A stretch of DNA of 35,831 bases from UBA5603 sp964501315 (GTDB lineage Bacteria; Bacillota_I; Bacilli_A; Izemoplasmatales; Hujiaoplasmataceae): NCBI GenBank assembly GCA_964501315.1, contig CAZCSO010000015.1:1-35831 (forward strand). Direction: 5' to 3'. The notes beneath the pieces were generated by a model. The model had not been told where the DNA came from, did not search any database, and saw only the letters and a list, made by a program, of their open reading frames with translations. Positions 32,395 through 35,831 of this stretch are shown piece after piece (the stretch's first letter is position 1; the number at the start of each line of letters is the position of its first letter). The position numbers and the translations under genes are program-made.

Positions 32395-33720
32395 CTATTG
32401 AATCACGGTCACAATCGAATGAGCGGGCAATTCATACGACTCGAGCGTTTTGTTTAGCGAAACGGTAACGGTTTGAGCGCTATCGGTAGCGTTCATAACG
32501 ACCAAAACAATTTCACCGTTCATATTTTCAAACGCGACCGCATTCAACTTATTATTAGTAAGTTCCAAACCAATACGGAAAGCGCCAGGTTTAACATACT
32601 TCGAAATATGACCAATGTAATAATACGATGTTTCTAAGATTAGTTTTTCTGGGAAAATATCGATGATGATGGGTGCGTCGCACACGTTATTGACGTGGTT
32701 CGGGCCACCGAAATTATCCAAGAACAAATTCCAATCCAAGTAACCTTGACAATGGTTGTTGATGTCGCCAATCATGTTGCGACCATAGCGTTCGCCGGAG
32801 TCCCAACGATACTTGTGCGTATTAAAATCCTCAATGCATCCTTCGGTAAACAACAATCCTTTGTCCGGGAATAAATCATGAACTTTTCCAACATTTTCAA
32901 AGGCTTCGGATACGTACCAATGGAAGGCCGTTCCCCATACGTATTTTGCGGTCTCCGGATCCGATAAAATAGGAGTGACGCGTTCGACGATCACATCGCG
33001 GTTATGATCCCAAACCAAAATATTGACATCCTTCGCAGAAGACGATTTCATCACCGGACCCAGATGATTTTTTACAAAGTTTCCTTCTTGTTCGGGTGAA
33101 TAAATACACGAATCCCAACGTTGAACAGCGGCGGGTTCATTTTGAACGCTGACGCCCCAGATAGTCAATTGTTCCTTGCGGTATTCTTCAATGAATTTAA
33201 CGTAATAGCGCGCCCATGCATCGGCGAATTCTTCCAATAAATGACCGCCACGAATCGGTGAATTGTTATCCTTCATGAATGCGGGTGGTGTCCAAGGAGA
33301 TGCCAACAAACGAATCGGTTGTCCGGCGATGCGTTCAGCATCTTTGATCGTCGGTATAACCCATTGACGATCGCGCGATATATCAAACGTTTTGAGTTCA
33401 GAATCGCCTTCTTCGATGTACGTATAGCTGTTGAGTGAAAAATCACAACCGTGAATGGATACACGACCCATGGTATACCCCAATCCTTCTTCTGGATCAA
33501 AGTAAAGTTTCAAAGCTTGTTCACGAACCGATTTTGATACTCGGTATAGGTTGTAACAAGCCGATTCGGTGAAGGCGCCGCCAAACCCAAGTATTTCTTG
33601 ATAATGAACCGAGGGGTTCAAGCGAATGTCAACGGATTTATTTTCTGCTGATTTTTTTAAATGCGTTACGGGCGAAAGACGATACTCGGTATCTTTTGCC
33701 GTTAAAATTACTTTACTCAT
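32395..33720 (-). CDS. Cytoplasmic GH30 beta-glycosidase
   Basis: The 441-residue protein has no signal peptide. GH30 landmarks are EILGFGGAFTESACYN near residue 42, RVSIHGCDFS, LLASPWTPPAFMKDN near 138, acid/base Glu195 in VSVQNEPAAVQRWDSC and nucleophile Glu293 in LLFTEGCIE, with the C-terminal beta-sandwich from about 380. It resembles the GH30_1/GH30_3 group (beta-glucosylceramidase-like and beta-1,6-glucanase-like). I start at the second of two adjacent ATGs, seven bases after AAGGAG. It heads a five-gene unit (GH30, GH5, GH30, GH3, GH3) from a promoter with a cre-like box and an operator. Its pairing with a secreted paralogue suggests that branched oligosaccharides are finished inside the cell. 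Confidence 0.93.
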   Translation of the reverse strand: MSKVILTAKDTEYRLSPVTHLKKSAENKSVDIRLNPSVHYQEILGFGGAFTESACYNLYRVSKSVREQALKLYFDPEEGLGYTMGRVSIHGCDFSLNSYTYIEEGDSELKTFDISRDRQWVIPTIKDAERIAGQPIRLLASPWTPPAFMKDNNSPIRGGHLLEEFADAWARYYVKFIEEYRKEQLTIWGVSVQNEPAAVQRWDSCIYSPEQEGNFVKNHLGPVMKSSSAKDVNILVWDHNRDVIVERVTPILSDPETAKYVWGTAFHWYVSEAFENVGKVHDLFPDKGLLFTEGCIEDFNTHKYRWDSGERYGRNMIGDINNHCQGYLDWNLFLDNFGGPNHVNNVCDAPIIIDIFPEKLILETSYYYIGHISKYVKPGAFRIGLELTNNKLNAVAFENMNGEIVLVVMNATDSAQTVTVSLNKTLESYELPAHSIVTVIQ

Positions 33721-33741
33721 CATTAATCTCCTTATCAATTA

Positions 33742-33755
33742 TGTAACCATTTACA
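33742..33755. promoter_or_regulatory. Near-palindromic operator, copy 2 (at the GH30 start point)
   Basis: TGTAACCATTTACA, extended by A and T to 16 bases, is the exact reverse complement of the site at 25626-25639. It lies just after the -10, covering roughly +1 to +14, a classic repressor position. Confidence 0.75.
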
Positions 33756-33761
33756 TATCTC

Positions 33762-33790
33762 ATTATACACGAAAATGAATGCGATTTCAA
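33762..33790 (-). promoter_or_regulatory. Promoter of the glycosidase operon with cre box
   Basis: On the minus strand TTGAAA (33785-33790) and TATAAT (33762-33767) are 17 bases apart. TGAAATCGCATTCA (33776-33789) fits 10 of the 11 constrained positions of the CcpA cre consensus TGWAANCGNTNWCA and overlaps the -35. Together with the operator at 33742-33755 this gives two candidate repression sites. Confidence 0.8.
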
Positions 33791-33820
33791 CAAGAAGGTA
33801 ATCACCCTTTTTATTTATAA

Positions 33821-33845
33821 ATAAAAAAATAGGCAAAAGCCTATT
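33821..33845 (-). terminator. Rho-independent terminator after the GH16 gene
   Basis: On the minus strand AATAGGC-TTTT-GCCTATT is followed by a T run. The GH16 stop codon (33841-33843) lies in the first arm. It separates the phosphorylase-GH16 unit from the GH30 promoter. Confidence 0.9.
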
Positions 33846-34584
33846 TCTCGATGATATCATAGTAACGAACGTACTCGATTGGAAACTGAGCGGGGTAATG
33901 GCTCGGATCAACTTCGCCGCCCCAAGAGCCGCCGATTGCCATATTGATAATCAAATAGTACGGTTTATCAAACGGCCAACCGATTTCAGAAGGATCGTAC
34001 CCTTCATCGTTGCGATTCCAACGTTGAAATAACGTTCCATCAATGAAGAATTCGATGTAATCTTTTGCCCAATCCATTGCAAATTCATGAAACGATTCCG
34101 TCACGCCTTTAATGGGTTCAAAATGAGTTCGTTGTGTCCGTTGAACATGGTTGAATTGCGAGGTATGCAAACTGACATGAACGGTATTCATCTGATGGGT
34201 GATGTGCTCCATGATATCGATTTCGCCACAGCGTGGCCACGGAATGGGATTTTTCCCTTTGAAATCGACCGGCAACATCCAAATTGCTGGCCAAGAACCT
34301 TTGGCAGTCGGTATTTTCGCTTTTACCTCAATACGACCGTATTGAAAATGTTTGCGTTCATACGTCGTCATCCGACACGACGTATACGGTGCATCTAAGT
34401 AAGGTTCTACGCGACCTTCAAGGATCATTTTTCCGTCTTTGACTTCGACGTTTAATCCTTCGGTATAGTATTGGGTTTCGCCGTTGCCCCATTTCTTATC
34501 ACCGATATCGTAATTCCATTTTTTGGGGTCTGGTTTACCTTGATAGTCAAATTCATCAGCCCAAACAAGTTTGTATTCTTTCAT
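33841..34584 (-). CDS. Cytoplasmic GH16 endo-beta-1,3-glucanase (laminarinase-like)
   Basis: The 247-residue protein is a bare GH16 domain. It opens with LVWADEFDYQGKPDPKKWNYD, the usual start of bacterial laminarinases, and the catalytic motif GEIDIMEH places the nucleophile at Glu121 and acid/base at Glu126 with Asp123 between. GSWPAIWML and FDKPYYLIINMAIGG are the flanking conserved strands. There is no signal peptide or lipobox, although most GH16 endo-glucanases are secreted; the ATG directly abuts the phosphorylase TAA, with GGGAGA inside the upstream gene, so a longer N-terminus is excluded. An internal endo-enzyme implies that fairly long beta-1,3-glucan chains enter the cell or are made there. 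Confidence 0.94.
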   Translation of the reverse strand: MKEYKLVWADEFDYQGKPDPKKWNYDIGDKKWGNGETQYYTEGLNVEVKDGKMILEGRVEPYLDAPYTSCRMTTYERKHFQYGRIEVKAKIPTAKGSWPAIWMLPVDFKGKNPIPWPRCGEIDIMEHITHQMNTVHVSLHTSQFNHVQRTQRTHFEPIKGVTESFHEFAMDWAKDYIEFFIDGTLFQRWNRNDEGYDPSEIGWPFDKPYYLIINMAIGGSWGGEVDPSHYPAQFPIEYVRYYDIIEK

Positions 34585-35831
34585 TTATTTTCTCCCTAGT
34601 GTCACTACAAAGGTAGTCGGTTCTTGAATTGATTTTTGGTCAATTATCCATTCTTTTTTCCCGTAAGGACGACCATTTACGAAGGCAATCACGTACTGTT
34701 CGTAATCAAGTCGTTCAGGATTTTCAAAACGAATCACGCACTCGTGGCCATTGATCACAGTATGAATGGTGGGTGTCATCGATTCGGAAAAGTCAGATCC
34801 CAATAAATGCGGGGTGACTTTCAAATCACCGTAGGATCCTTTGAGTCCAAAGACATGCTCAATCATCGTCAATACCAACCACGAAGCCGAACCCGTCAAG
34901 TAATGATACATTCCACGACCTTGATAATCGATGTATTCGGGAATACCGGGTAGAACTTTAGCTTGATCAATGGATGCATAATAGCGGTATAATTCATCAA
35001 TGAGACGGCGTGCTTCGCGGATTTCTCCGTTTTCAAACAGGCTGTAGGCGTACATGACGACCATATGTGAGAAAATCGCTCCATTTTCTTTATGACCGTA
35101 TGCAAATCCTAAGAAACGACCCATGGTAATGGAATTGCCATCAAAACGTGTATTGAGTCGTGGCAATTTCGGCTCTTCGGCATTCAAATGACGATTGACC
35201 GCATCAATGATTTTCTCCACGCGTGGTTTCGATGCCAATCGATGCATGAGCGGGAAGGTTTGTCCCGTCAACGTCATACGGTAATCGGATTCTTTGGTGG
35301 ATTCCAACCGATGGCCATCGTTATCGTAATAACCGTTGTACCAACCGCAATCACTGGATTCTTCCATCCACTCTTGTTCGTTGATATGGCGGTATAATTG
35401 CATTGCTTTAGCCCGTAAATCGTCGATTAACGATTGAATCGGAACGGCCGTTAAGTCACCACTGACTTCATGGCTAACCGATTCGAAATAGCGACGAAGA
35501 CGTTCTTGTTTTTCAACTGGTTTCGAATAATCAATCGGGTTGTTCAACGTATCGAGTAATGCTAATAATTCGCTGATAACGTTAATTTCTTTTAAACCAT
35601 TTCGTTGGAGTGTTGACAATAATCCAACCAATGTTTGCAGATTTCCGGCATAGAAGGCGGTAAACGCAACGGTTTCACCTTTATCCTTTGCCATGTCCAT
35701 GCCATCGTTCCAGTCGGCATCTTCGATGCGGATATTGCCGTGAACGCCGACGTTGAAGAAGGGAACCAAGTTTTCAATTAATAAGTGTTCTAAAATGGTA
35801 CCTTGGTAAATCGAACCGTGTCGATCTTTTA
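34585..35831 (-). CDS. Beta-glucan phosphorylase, C-terminal part (GH94/GH149/GH161-like; gene runs off the right edge)
   Basis: The frame is open to the right edge, with in-frame residues DRHGSIYQGTILEHLLIENL before the first visible Met, so the gene is truncated by the window. The motif EDADWNDGMD carries the catalytic Asp region of this phosphorylase clan, inside an (alpha/alpha)6 barrel; WYNGYYDNDGHRLES, TGQTFPLMHRLA and a final beta-sandwich with FVNGRPYGKKEW follow. Such enzymes use phosphate to release glucose 1-phosphate from beta-glucans, saving ATP. The fragment does not tell GH94 (cello- or laminaribiose) from GH149 or GH161 (beta-1,3-glucan). With a GH16 gene directly downstream, a beta-1,3-glucan substrate is most likely. 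Confidence 0.85.
   Translation of the reverse strand, partial: KDRHGSIYQGTILEHLLIENLVPFFNVGVHGNIRIEDADWNDGMDMAKDKGETVAFTAFYAGNLQTLVGLLSTLQRNGLKEINVISELLALLDTLNNPIDYSKPVEKQERLRRYFESVSHEVSGDLTAVPIQSLIDDLRAKAMQLYRHINEQEWMEESSDCGWYNGYYDNDGHRLESTKESDYRMTLTGQTFPLMHRLASKPRVEKIIDAVNRHLNAEEPKLPRLNTRFDGNSITMGRFLGFAYGHKENGAIFSHMVVMYAYSLFENGEIREARRLIDELYRYYASIDQAKVLPGIPEYIDYQGRGMYHYLTGSASWLVLTMIEHVFGLKGSYGDLKVTPHLLGSDFSESMTPTIHTVINGHECVIRFENPERLDYEQYVIAFVNGRPYGKKEWIIDQKSIQEPTTFVVTLGRK

Noticed and set aside
1..35831. tRNA genes, insertion sequences, prophage, integrases or defence genes
   Set aside because: None seen on either strand; all longer stretches are explained by the genes listed, and gaps without genes are below 300 bases.

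Overview
The window comes from a low-GC-lineage Gram-positive bacterium, most likely a deep-branching Mollicutes-type organism of the Acholeplasmatales/Izemoplasmatales kind. Three things point there. Several surface lipoproteins carry long Thr-rich linkers directly after the lipobox cysteine. TGA is used as a true stop (thiI, the GH5 gene, the PucR-type gene, one permease), so the code is the standard one and not the Mycoplasma code. Shine-Dalgarno sites are strong AGGAGG types. The taxonomic call is inference.

Left part (1-9.0 kb) is mostly housekeeping. It holds the start of a lipoprotein gene running off the left edge, a thiI-GNAT-pepF operon on the minus strand, then on the plus strand a free methionine-R-sulfoxide reductase, a strong consensus promoter with a structured leader and rpsD, and a DUF2156 gene. 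Next on the minus strand come a pgk-HPr-tpiA glycolytic operon and a small ComK-like gene. Two features stand out: PGK ends in a Cys/His-rich tail, and the HPr-like protein keeps His15 and Ser46 but has Gln-Leu where Arg-Pro is expected.

Middle part (9.1-23.7 kb, all minus strand) is a sugar-uptake region. A stand-alone MsmK/UgpC-type ATPase gene is followed, in map order, by a tightly packed ten-gene unit transcribed from about 23.7 kb down to 10.3 kb. The unit encodes a very large membrane-anchored substrate-binding protein with beta-sandwich modules, a CUT1 permease pair, an NHL-propeller/TPR/YIP1 membrane protein, a DUF5696 surface protein, a second CUT1 permease pair, a VTC (polyphosphate-polymerase-like) domain protein, a DUF4956 membrane protein and a PucR-type regulator. 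I know of no described function for this combination, and it is the best candidate here for an undescribed system.

Right part (23.8 kb to the end, minus strand) is a beta-glucan utilisation locus: a sugar-binding lipoprotein, cytoplasmic and secreted GH3 beta-glucosidases, a secreted GH30, a cytoplasmic GH5 (exo-beta-1,3-glucanase-like), a cytoplasmic GH30, a cytoplasmic GH16 laminarinase-like enzyme, and the C-terminal half of a GH94/GH149/GH161-like phosphorylase running off the right edge. The set fits a beta-1,3-glucan with beta-1,6 branches (laminarin-like). The secreted enzymes would start the breakdown, the ABC system would import oligosaccharides, and the cytoplasmic hydrolases and phosphorylase would finish. 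Two promoters in this locus share an identical 17-bp near-palindromic operator plus a cre-like box over the -35, which suggests one specific regulator combined with CcpA-type repression. All promoter, operator and terminator calls are read from sequence only.
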